Assembly (NCBI GenBank): GCA_963784425.1
Contig: CAWARM010000014.1
Coordinates: forward strand, 1 to 64,000
Length of the DNA: 64,000 nt
DNA from: SHZL01 sp963784425
GTDB lineage: Bacteria; Pseudomonadota; Gammaproteobacteria; Xanthomonadales; SZUA-36
Direction: 5' to 3'
The number at the start of each line of letters is the position of its first letter. Position 1 is the first letter of the stretch. The position numbers were made by a program, and so were the translations under genes. The notes beneath the pieces are model-generated. The model saw only the letters and a program-made list of their open reading frames with translations. It did not search any database and was not told where the DNA came from. Shown here one piece after another: positions 33,734 through 42,268 of the stretch.

Positions 33734-34914
33734 CGGGAATACCTCGGTAGCCGTGCAGTGAAGCCGGCAGACAGCAGCATCAGGCCGATGCTCACCAGCA
33801 ATATCCAAACATAAGACCCCAGCGCATCGAAGGCCATGCCGTAGACCACCGGCCCGGTGGAAGTGCCAAGCACAAATGACGCAAACAGGATGCCATAAAC
33901 CTGCCCGAAATTTTCCACGCCAAAGTAGCGCCCGGTCAGGAAGGCCAGCATGTCGATTTCCGCACCCATACTGATGCCAATGAAGATAACGGCGAAGAAA
34001 GCCAGCGGACCGGTCGCCCCGCCGGCCAGAACGGCAAGGCCAATGGTGGTCAGAAGAAAACAGGCGATGGCAACAAAGGGGGCGAAAAACCGGTCCATGG
34101 CAAAACCAATCAGCACGCGCGATGCCACCAGGGCGGCTCCGAGCGTGGACTGGACCAGGGCTGCGCTGCCTGCTGACATGCCGCGATCCTGCAACATGGG
34201 CACGAGATGCGACAGCACGCCGTACAGGCTGAATGACAGGAGGCAAAAAATAATGAACAACTGCCACAGCAAGGGCCGCTTGAGCAGCAGTGGCAAAGGT
34301 AGGTGCGTTGCCGATGCTGCCGTGGATGTTTTTTGGCGCAGCTCGTCACGGCCGGCCAGATCCTTTGCCGAGGGCGCTTCGCGCAACAGGAAATACACCA
34401 GTGGCACGGCAACCACCAGCGTGACCCCGGCCAGCATGAACCACGCCGAACGCCAGCCGTGGTTGGCTATCATGTACTGCACTGCCGGGGGCACATAAAC
34501 GTAGCCGGTGCCGCTGCCGCCCATGGCAATGCCCAGGGCCAGCGCCCGGCGGCGGTCAAACCAGGCCGAAATGCTGCGCAGGTACGGCAGGGCATTGGCG
34601 CCTGCACCCAGCGCACCAATCAGGGCAAACAACAGGAACAGGATCCACAGCTGATCCGCCAGCACCGGTATCAATGCCAGCAGAATGGCAAAGGCAGTAC
34701 ACGAGGGCAGCAGGATTTTCCGGCTGCCGTGCTGGTCAACCAGCTTGCCAATAAAGGGAATCGAACAGGCCAGCGCCACAGAAAAGAACGTCAGTGCCAG
34801 ACTGACTTGCGTGCGGCTCCAGCCAAACTCCTCACCCAGCGGGATCATGAACAATCCGAGCGCGCCAAAAGCAAACTGACCCGGTCCGGTGGACATGCCC
34901 ACTGCAGCAGTCAC
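33730..34914 (-). CDS. MFS transporter (monocarboxylate/oxalate-formate antiporter-like)
   Basis: A 394-residue twelve-helix carrier with GEEFGWSRTQVSLALT near the N-terminus and DRRRALALGIAMGGSGTG between halves, typical of OFA/MCT-like MFS proteins that move organic acids. The listed GTG start lies inside the conserved first helix: the codons just upstream read TIYYGWWIV, the standard N-terminus of this family, but no ATG, GTG or TTG is available before an in-frame TAA at about 34983. An ATT at 34938 is a possible start, or the 5' end is damaged. The 3' end overlaps the amidohydrolase start by four bases. Confidence 0.83.
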   Translation of the reverse strand: MTAAVGMSTGPGQFAFGALGLFMIPLGEEFGWSRTQVSLALTFFSVALACSIPFIGKLVDQHGSRKILLPSCTAFAILLALIPVLADQLWILFLLFALIGALGAGANALPYLRSISAWFDRRRALALGIAMGGSGTGYVYVPPAVQYMIANHGWRSAWFMLAGVTLVVAVPLVYFLLREAPSAKDLAGRDELRQKTSTAASATHLPLPLLLKRPLLWQLFIIFCLLSFSLYGVLSHLVPMLQDRGMSAGSAALVQSTLGAALVASRVLIGFAMDRFFAPFVAIACFLLTTIGLAVLAGGATGPLAFFAVIFIGISMGAEIDMLAFLTGRYFGVENFGQVYGILFASFVLGTSTGPVVYGMAFDALGSYVWILLVSIGLMLLSAGFTARLPRYSR

Positions 34915-35019
34915 GACGATCCACCATCCGTAATAAATTGTCGAAGGTGCTGGGCCCGGTAATTCCGGGCGCGAGCGACCTTATGTCCCGCTCAGCCACG
35001 TGATGTCCTGCGCCTCCAT

Positions 35020-36018
35020 CTAGCGAAAATAAGGAATGACCTGCTCGCCAATCAGGCGGATTGCCGCGGCCGGGTCGGGGCCCAGCGGACCGCCAATGGA
35101 CACTTGTGTCACCCCGGCATCTGCCAGCATCTCGATTTTTGTGATGGCATCTTTGGGTGAGCCTATCACGGCCAGTTGCATCATTTCCGCTGTGACCGCA
35201 GCCCGGGCTCCAGGGTAATCACCCGCGGCCACCAGCCGTTGCGTCTCCGAGAAACTCGCCTTGCTCAATCCCACCGTGGCCAGCGCTTCTTCATCGAGAT
35301 AATTGCCAAAGTAGGCGAGGATGTCTTTGAGGGTATCGGTTTGCGTACCTTTGCCACTTTCCGAAATGGAAAACCAGGCGCAGCCGCAGACATCAAAGTC
35401 AGCCGGGTTTTTGCCGGCCTTGTGCACGCCTTTCATGATCCGCTCAGTCATAAGCTTGGCCGATTCCGGTGGCGTCACCATGGGCAAGCTGCCGTCACCG
35501 AGTTCGCCGCTGAGTTCGAGGTCATCATGGGCAAACCCGGATACGTAGATGGGAATATGCTCGCGATAGGCCTTGAAGCGCAGGTAACACTGGTCGGACC
35601 AGTGATAGACCTTGCCATCAAATTGGGCATTCTCCCCGCGCCATAAGCGCCGCATGAGTGTCACTGCTTCGCGGATGCGCTGCAGGCGATCCGAGGTATC
35701 GTAGCCCAGCCAGTTGACCATCTGTTCGGTGTGCATACCGAATCCCAGTGCGACACGACCCTGGCTCAGGTGATCCAGCGTTGCCATGAACGCAGCGATC
35801 TCGCCTGGAGAGATCGCATAGGGCTCAGTGCCGTTAGCGCCAACCACGATGTGTTTGGTGTTTTCCGCCAGCGCGGCAATGATGGACCAGGCGTGGTACA
35901 TGAACTTGTCGCTGGGAAACCATGCCTGGTCAAAACCGGCCTGGTCGGCCAGTATGCCGAGCTTGACGATATCCCTGGGTGTGCCCAGGTGCTGGATCAG
36001 GCGAATACCAAAGCGCAT
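35020..36018 (-). CDS. LLM-class flavin-dependent oxidoreductase
   Basis: A 332-residue luciferase-like barrel: MRFGIRLIQHLGTP at the start, ADQAGFDQAWFPSD, and GRVALGFGMHTEQMVNWLG, with HIPIYVSGFAHDDLELSGELGDG, which match the F420- or FMN-dependent group that includes methylenetetrahydromethanopterin reductase. Bacterial members oxidise or reduce diverse substrates, often using F420. The substrate is unknown. It is co-directional with the MFS, amidohydrolase and UbiD genes, with a 105-base gap before the MFS GTG. Confidence 0.87.
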   Translation of the reverse strand: MRFGIRLIQHLGTPRDIVKLGILADQAGFDQAWFPSDKFMYHAWSIIAALAENTKHIVVGANGTEPYAISPGEIAAFMATLDHLSQGRVALGFGMHTEQMVNWLGYDTSDRLQRIREAVTLMRRLWRGENAQFDGKVYHWSDQCYLRFKAYREHIPIYVSGFAHDDLELSGELGDGSLPMVTPPESAKLMTERIMKGVHKAGKNPADFDVCGCAWFSISESGKGTQTDTLKDILAYFGNYLDEEALATVGLSKASFSETQRLVAAGDYPGARAAVTAEMMQLAVIGSPKDAITKIEMLADAGVTQVSIGGPLGPDPAAAIRLIGEQVIPYFR

Positions 36019-36179
36019 ATATCAGTCTCCAAAGGGATAGAAGGGCTGGCCGATGAAATGGACGACCATGCTGCGCCGAACGCAACGCGTTCGTCGCTCT
36101 CAATATAACACTACAGGCACCTTGGAATCCGGTGTCGGTCTCAGTATGGAAATTTCGAAATTGACTGCCTCTCTCAGGA

Positions 36180-36214
36180 TGTATAGACTAATGTTTATAC
36201 GCTTAAGCAAGGAG
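36180..36214 (+). promoter_or_regulatory. candidate MazE operator and ribosome-binding site
   Basis: GTATA at 36181-36185 and TATAC at 36196-36200 form a short inverted repeat within TGTATAGACTAATGTTTATA, an AT-rich site suited to MazE autoregulation. AAGGAG at 36209-36214 lies seven bases before the mazE ATG. Confidence 0.4.
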
Positions 36215-36221
36215 CCATTTG

Positions 36222-36476
36222 ATGGTCGAAGCCGTTTTGGATATTAAACAGTGGGGTAACAATCTGGGTGTCCGCTTACCTGCTGCGGTGGCGCGGGAAG
36301 CGCGCCTGCATGTCGATCAGCGCGTGCGCGTATCGGTTGACGGCGATCACGTTGTCATCACCCCGGTTGATATTTCGCGGTTTACCCTGGAGCAACGCCT
36401 GGCTGCCTACGATCCCAAGCGCCACGGCGGAGAGCAGATGGCTACGATGCAAACGCTGGGCGCCGAACGTTGGTAG
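36222..36476 (+). CDS. mazE: MazE-type antitoxin (AbrB/SpoVT fold)
   Basis: An 84-residue protein. The N-terminal KQWGNNLGVRLPAAVAREARL is the DNA-binding swapped-hairpin motif of MazE/AbrB, and the C-terminal part (FTLEQRLAAYDPKRHGGE) should wrap round and neutralise MazF. ATG 36222 has AAGGAG seven bases upstream. The toxin gene overlaps its stop codon by seven bases, so the pair is one operon; MazE probably represses it at the upstream inverted repeat. Confidence 0.9.
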   Translation: MVEAVLDIKQWGNNLGVRLPAAVAREARLHVDQRVRVSVDGDHVVITPVDISRFTLEQRLAAYDPKRHGGEQMATMQTLGAERW

Positions 36477-36868
36477 CTGCCCGAGCAGCAGCGGCAGGCA
36501 AACGCAAGCCCTGGGCGCCGGACCGGCAGGACATCATCTGGATCGATTGCAATCCCCAGGTCGGGCGCGAGATGCGCGATGTCCACCCGTTTCTGGTGAT
36601 CTCGCCGCGCATATTCAACGAGAAGACATCGCTGGTCATCGGCTTGCCCATGACGACTGCGGAATACAACTCGGACAATCCCTTTGCAGTTGCCGTGGGC
36701 AAGAGGTCAGGCAGGAGGGCCGGACCAACCAGCTACGTGCTTTGCCACCAACCCAAGTCTTTTGACTGGCGCTTGCGTAAAGCCAGGAAACACCCGCTCG
36801 GCGCTTTATCCAACGCCCTGTTTGAGCAGGTCTGCGAACGGCTCAATCAGATAATTCAGGTTGGCTGA
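36470..36868 (+). CDS. mazF: MazF-type mRNA interferase toxin
   Basis: A 132-residue protein. APDRQDIIWIDCNPQVGREMRDVHPFLVISP contains the conserved MazF N-terminal strand with GREMRD, and TSLVIGLPMTT is the core strand; it should cleave mRNA at short sequence motifs when free of MazE. The likely start is TTG 36470 inside the mazE end; no ATG or GTG is available. The first 16 residues (Ala/Arg/Lys-rich) precede the normal MazF start. Confidence 0.9.
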   Translation: MVAARAAAAGKRKPWAPDRQDIIWIDCNPQVGREMRDVHPFLVISPRIFNEKTSLVIGLPMTTAEYNSDNPFAVAVGKRSGRRAGPTSYVLCHQPKSFDWRLRKARKHPLGALSNALFEQVCERLNQIIQVG

Positions 36869-36997
36869 AAAATTCGGCAATCAAGAGTCACAATGGCCAG
36901 GCAAACCGGTAACAAAGCAATTCACATGGTAGTCGCGTTCGCTTCGGTTCTTGTATGAGAGACCTGAGCAACGCCTGATTACAGTTGCCGGTACATA

Positions 36998-37546
36998 TCA
37001 CTGCGCAATTTCAGGCACGAGCTGGTGCAATTCCAACTGCACGCTGTCCTTGTTACTCATGATTTGCACCATGCCGTCCTGCACCAGGCATTGCAGCTGC
37101 ATGTTGCGGTTGGCAAGTTGTGCCAAGGCATCGCACGCCTCAGCGGGCACCTGGAACAGTTTGAGGTTGGGTATGCGTAGCAGGGCGGTGGCATTTTTCT
37201 CCCACCACACAGCAGCGCCACGAGTGGCAGGCTGGTACACGATCACTTCACGAGAACGGCCTGCGGCGCGCCGCAGCAACTGCTCGTCTGGTTGGCCGAT
37301 CTCGATCCACTGGACGATCTGGCCGGTGAGATCATGGCGCCACAGGTCCGGCTCTTCGGAGCTGATGCCCTTGCCAAACACGAGTTCGTCGTTGGCATTG
37401 AGGGCAAATGCCAGCACACGCAGCATCATCCGCTCCTCGGTCTCGGATGGATGCAGGGCCAGCACCAGCGAATGGGTCGCGTAGTAACCGCGGTCCATGT
37501 CGCTGAGCTGCAGTTCTGCCTTGTAGATCGTTGCCTTGAGGGCCAT
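36998..37546 (-). CDS. yaeQ: YaeQ family protein
   Basis: A 182-residue protein starting MALKATIYKAELQLSDMDRGYY, which is diagnostic for YaeQ, a PD-(D/E)XK-like fold protein of unresolved function in gammaproteobacteria. HPSETEERMMLRVLAFAL, SSEEPDLW and WIEIGQPDE carry the conserved acidic and nuclease-fold residues. The ATG at 37546 is chosen; upstream extension would run into the palindrome at 37591. Confidence 0.93.
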   Translation of the reverse strand: MALKATIYKAELQLSDMDRGYYATHSLVLALHPSETEERMMLRVLAFALNANDELVFGKGISSEEPDLWRHDLTGQIVQWIEIGQPDEQLLRRAAGRSREVIVYQPATRGAAVWWEKNATALLRIPNLKLFQVPAEACDALAQLANRNMQLQCLVQDGMVQIMSNKDSVQLELHQLVPEIAQ

Positions 37547-37590
37547 GCCAGATGCCAGCGTGATGTGGGGTGCGCAAATATAGCCGAAAT

Positions 37591-37672
37591 ATTTGGGGTC
37601 AGAGTAAAACTTCCCCAATGCTCTACAAAAGTCCGCTTCTTCGCCTGCGGAATTTTTACTCTGACCCCAAAT
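37591..37672. repeat. dispersed palindromic element, copy C
   Basis: Perfect 19-base terminal inverted repeats at 37591-37609 and 37654-37672 (ATTTGGGGTCAGAGTAAAA and complement). The interior CCGCTTCTTCGCCTG matches copy B at 26423 in the same orientation. It sits 45 bases upstream of the yaeQ start, between it and the divergent surface-protein remnant. Confidence 0.9.
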
Positions 37673-37798
37673 TTCGCACCGACCTGACTGAAAATATTGA
37701 TGCCACTTAATGCGCTTTTTTTTAGCTGATCTGGCTCATGGAAGAGTGCTTTTTTGCTCCTTACACTGGAACTGTCCCCAGACAAGGAGTTTTTCCCC

Positions 37799-39640
37799 AT
37801 GAAATATCTGCATTACATACCCCTGGTACTCGCCATGATGGCGTTTAACCCCCAGGACGCTAACGCCAGTACCACCTACGGCGACCTGAACAACTTCGAT
37901 GCCGTCAACGATACCGGGCAGGAATGCCACGGCTTCGAGATTGAGATTGAAGGTGTGCACAGCACCGACATCACCTACACCTACGACTGGAACCACTACG
38001 GTCCTCCACGCATTACCGAAGGCCTCAGCAGTTCTGGTACAGGGACTTCGGTATTCATCCGCTACGAGAGCTTGAAGAATACCGACGGCAGCTGGGCCGC
38101 CTACACGGCGATTCCGAGCGGCCCGATGACACCGACCGACGGCCATGCCTGCACGGACCCGTCCGTGAACCAGGGCTGCGAGCACTTCGGCGTCGGCTAC
38201 TACGGCGCCCCGACGGCCATGCGTTACAACTGGCTGGTCGATGGCGGTGGCGTCTTGGTGCACCACACCTCGCCGGTGATGGTCGCTGCGCCGGGCTGGG
38301 TGTATGTACCGCCGGTCGCAGCGCAACCCGCGGTGGTCGTCGCCGTGATACCGGCTCCAGTGGCGCCGGATCCGGGCGGCATGCCGTTCGGCGAGCCCAG
38401 TTGGGTCAAGGTAATCAAGACCACCACGCACAACGCGAATAACATCGCGCTGGCGGATCTGGTCTCTGACGACGAAGAATGGCGTCGGGGGCCCTGACTG
38501 GCAGAACGCCGAACCCGCCGAAGTCGAAACCGAGTTCAAGCTGCTGCAGACCAACCCGGGCGACAACCCCGCCAAGGAAGAACTGCAAGGCGGGGAAGAC
38601 GACATGGGGATCGACGGCTCGGAAACGGTGACCCGCCGCTATGAGTTCTACAAGTATGGTGCGGCGGCCAACACGCTCGACGGCGAGAACGGCGAGGCCA
38701 TGTGCGATGAGGTCGACCCCACGACCAACCCGAACGACCCGCAGTATCTGCATGGCGATGTCGGCCAGACAACGTAGCCGTCACTGATTCAAACGGCGAC
38801 ACGCACTACGTCGATTGCACAGCGCAGGTCGTGGTCGGTGACTACATCGGCGCGCAGATGGCGGGCTTCGATGCGTCCATGCCGCTGGGCCTGGTCGACC
38901 ATCTTCAGGATGGCGAAAAAGCGGACCCGGGCCCCGGCTACCTGGCCTACACGCCACGTACCGTTGTCGTGGGCGGTGATACGCACAGCTATGACCCTAT
39001 TCCATCGTGGTGACGGGCAGCCTGCCGCCCGGCCTCACGCTGTCGCGCAGAGGCGTGTTGTCCGGCACCCCGACAACCGCGGGCAACTTCAATTTCACGG
39101 TTCAGGCAACGGACGCCACAACACCTCGGTGAGCAAGGCCTACGTCTTGAATGTGGTGGGTGAATCGTCGTCATCCGCAATATGTGCTCGTTGTCGAGAA
39201 GTTCGGCGACGGCACCGGCACCGTTGCGGGCAACGGCATCGACTGCGGGGTGACCTGTGACGTCCTGCTCGATGAGACCACGGCTGTACCTTGACCGAGA
39301 CGCCGGCTGCCGGCAGCTTTTTCACTGGCTGGAGCGGGGCCTGCACGGGCACCGGCCTGTGACGTCACCATGACCGCGGACAAGGCGTCAGTGCGACCTT
39401 CGTTGGCCACGCAGCACATACACGTTGACGGTTACGACAGTGGCTCCGGCACGGTGACCAGTAGTCCGAAGGGCATCAACTGCGGCAAGCAGTGTACCCA
39501 CGACTTCACCGTGGGCAGCAACATCACCCTCACGGCAAAACCGACAAGAAGCATCGTTCCTGGGCTGGTCCGGTGCGTGCAGTGGAACTGCCCTGACGTG
39601 CACGGTGCCGATCAATGAACCAATAGGACGTCACTGCCAA
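37799..39640 (+). pseudogene. frameshifted secreted repeat protein (Ig-like and bacterial repeat domains)
   Basis: A signal peptide (MKYLHYIPLVLAMMAF...NA) begins at ATG 37799 after CAAGGAG. The first frame stops at 38497, but homologous-looking text continues in other frames with breaks near 38478, 38768, 39000, 39120, 39180, 39290 and 39360. Later parts show a putative Ig (He_PIG) domain (LPPGLTLSRRGVLSGTPTT) and at least two Cys-containing repeats (GSGTVTSSPKGINCGKQC; GTGTVAGNGIDCGVTCDV) known from secreted bacterial adhesins. The gene is either decayed or poorly sequenced. No complete product is encoded as given. Confidence 0.75.
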
Positions 39641-39717
39641 GTTCAATTGACGCCGTTCTTCACGGGGGCGGTTGAGGACACACTGTAGCCTGGTCCACAG
39701 CAGCACTTCCCGAAGAA

Positions 39718-39745
39718 GCATGGGGCCCCGACTGGGGCCCCATGC
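39718..39745. terminator. very strong GC hairpin
   Basis: GCATGGGGCCCC at 39718-39729 and GGGGCCCCATGC at 39734-39745 form a perfect 12-base stem with a GACT tetraloop. It lies between the decayed surface-protein gene and glucokinase. There is no T-run after it, so it may stop transcription weakly or protect mRNA ends. Confidence 0.6.
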
Positions 39746-39887
39746 ACAAATGGGCAACGGAAACATCTGGGCTCAAAGCAAGAACTATCTCCAATTGCAA
39801 GGGCGGGTACTCCGGCAATTGCTCCGTGACTGATATTGAGCGATTATCGGCCACATGGCGCGCGCCTTCAATAAAAGGAGACAAGAC

Positions 39888-40593
39888 TTGAAAATCCTCG
39901 TTATCGATGTCGGCGGCAGCCACGTAAAAATCCTCGCTACCGGCAAGGCCGAGCCGCGCCGCATGCGTATCGGGCCCGGAGTTGAACGCGGGTGCGATGG
40001 TCGCCGGCGTGAAAAGGTTGGCAGAGGGCTGGGCGTACGACGCGGTGGCCATCGGCTACCCTGGAATGGTGGTGGCCGACCAGCCAGTCACGGAGCCGCA
40101 CAACCTGGCGCCCGGCTGGGTGAACTTCGACTACCGTGCGGCCTTCGGTTGCCCTGTCAAGATCATCAACGACGCAGCCATGCAGGCACTGGGTAGCTTT
40201 ACTGCGGGCAAGTTGCTGTTCCTGGGCCTGGGCACTGGCCTTGGTTCCGCCATGGTGATCAACGGCATGGTCGTGCAGATGGAACTGGCGCACCTGCCCT
40301 ACCGAAAAAAAACGTTTGAGGACTATGTGGGTGATCAGGCGCGTATCCGCGATGGCAAAAAGAAATGGGCCAAGCGCGTGGCTGATGTTGTCACCCGGCT
40401 GACGGCCGCCCTGGTCCCGGATGAGGTGGTGCTGGGCGGCGGCAATGCGCGCTACCTGAAGACACTGCCGCCACTGTGCAGGCTGGGTGATAATGCCAAT
40501 GCCTTTGTCGGCGGCTTCCGTTTATGGCAGGAGCCGGCCAGCCAGCCCGCGGCCCCGTCGAAGCAAATTAGCCGGCCGTCAAAAAAAACGTAA
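39888..40593 (+). pseudogene. ROK-family (polyphosphate-type) glucokinase with one frameshift
   Basis: TTG 39888 has AAGGAG seven bases upstream and begins LKILVIDVGGSHVKI, the phosphate-binding motif of ROK kinases. The frame breaks near 39977-39981 and resumes in +1 with GAMVAGVKRLAEGWAYDAVAIGYPG, then FLGLGTGLGSAM and DEVVLGGGNARYL. Removing one base of the GGAG at about 39978-39981 restores a roughly 235-residue kinase. Members phosphorylate glucose using ATP or polyphosphate. It is first of a glycolysis/pentose-phosphate operon with pgi and zwf. The break may be a sequencing error, as similar one-base insertions occur in the two following genes. Confidence 0.8.
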
Positions 40594-40617
40594 TCCGACA
40601 TGGGATAAGGAGTATCG

Positions 40618-42268
40618 ATGACCCTACCAGCCGCTTCCCTGACTGCGCTGCCCGCATGGAAGGCTCTTGAGGCCCATGCATCTGCGCTGAAGAAGATGCA
40701 CCTGCGCGAACTGTTTGCCGCTGACCCAGGGCGCGGTGAGCGTCTCGCAGTCGAAGCTGCCGGCATTTACCTCGATTATTCGAAGAACCGCATCACGGAT
40801 GAAACCCTGCGCCTGCTGCTCGCGCTGACAGAGGAATCGGGGCTGCGCGGGCGCATAGCCGCAATGTTCGCCGGCGAGCGCATCAATGTGTCGGAGAACC
40901 GCGCGGTGCTGCATGTGGCGCTGCGTGCCCCGCGCGGCGCCAGCATCTTGTTCGACGGGGTAAACGTAGTGCCTGCGGTCCACGAAGTACTGGACCGCAT
41001 GGCGGCATTTTGCCAGCAGGTGCGCAGCGGTGCATGGCGCGGTCACACCGGCAAGCGCATCCGCACTGTCGTCAACATCAGGAATCGGCGGCTCTGACCT
41101 CGGCCCGGTGATGGCCTACGAGGCGTTGCGTCATTACAGTGCTCGCGAATTGTCATTCCGCTTCGTCTCCAATATTGACAGCACGGATTTCGTGGAAGCA
41201 ACGCATGACCTCGATGCTGCCGAAACCCTGTTCATCATCTCGTCCAAGACCTTTACCACACTGGAGACCATGACCAACGCACATGCTGCGCGCGACTGGG
41301 CCCTGGCAGCGCTGGGTGGCGATACCGCCGCGGTGGCGAGGCACTTTGTCGCGGTGTCGACAAATGCCGCCGCGGTATCGGAGTTCGGCATCGCCACCGA
41401 CAATATGTTTGGTTTCTGGGATTGGGTGGGCGGGCGCTATTCCATGGATTCTGCGATCGGCCTGTCCACCATGCTGGCCATCGGGCCCGATCACTTCCGC
41501 GCGATGCTCGCGGGTTTCCACGAGATGGACGAACACTTCCGCAGCGCCCCCTTCGAGCGCAACCTGCCCGTGTTGATGGCGTTGCTGACCGTGCTCTACG
41601 TCAATTTCTTCGGTGCGCAGACCGTGGCCGTGCTGCCCTATGAGCAGTACCTCAAGCGCTTCCCGGCCTATCTGCAACAGCTGACCATGGAAAGCAACGG
41701 CAAGCACGTTACCCTGGCCGGTGTTGAGGTTGACTATGACACGAGCCCGATTTATTGGGGCGAACCCGGCACCAATGGACAACACTCCTTTTACCAGCTG
41801 ATCCACCAGGGCACGCGGCTGATTCCCTGCGATCTGATTGGCTTTGCCCGGGCACTGAACCCCCTGGGGCCGCATCACGACATGCTGATGGCCAATGTCT
41901 TTGCGCAGGCCGAGGCGCTGGCGTTTGGCAAGACGGCTGCCGAGGTGCGTGCCGGGGGCACTGCAGAGGCGCTGGTGCCACATCGTGTATTCGAAGGTAA
42001 TCGTCCATCAAATACCTTGCTGCTGGATGCACTGACGCCCGCTGCGCTGGGCAAGCTGGTGGCACTGTATGAGCACAGCACCTTCACCCAGGGCGCCATC
42101 TGGAACATCGGCTCTTTCGACCAGTGGGGCGTGGAACTCGGCAAGGCGCTGGCGCAACGCATCATTTTAGAGCTCCAGGGCCCCGAGTTGCAGGGCGCAA
42201 GCGAACCGGCGCTGATGCACGACAGCTCGACCAATGCGCTGATCCGGCGCTATCGCAGCCGAAAATGA
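40618..42268 (+). pseudogene. pgi: glucose-6-phosphate isomerase with one frameshift
   Basis: ATG 40618 with AAGGAG upstream. N-terminal part: LYLDYSKNRIT-like IYLDYSKNRITDETL and GERINVSENRAVLHVALR, both PGI signatures. Near 41080 an extra A breaks the frame; after it the text resumes as GIGGSDLGPVMAYEAL, then SKTFTTLETMTNA, and the C-terminal NSFDQWGVELGK-type GSFDQWGVELGKALA signature. Removing one base gives a normal-length (about 549-residue) enzyme that interconverts glucose-6-P and fructose-6-P in the cytoplasm. The stop overlaps the zwf start (ATGA). Confidence 0.88.

Noticed and set aside
33734..34267. A 178-codon in-frame extension upstream of the amidohydrolase start
   Set aside because: It is antiphase to the MFS gene on the same strand, has unnatural Arg/His-rich composition, and the amidohydrolase has its own signal peptide and ATG at 33733.
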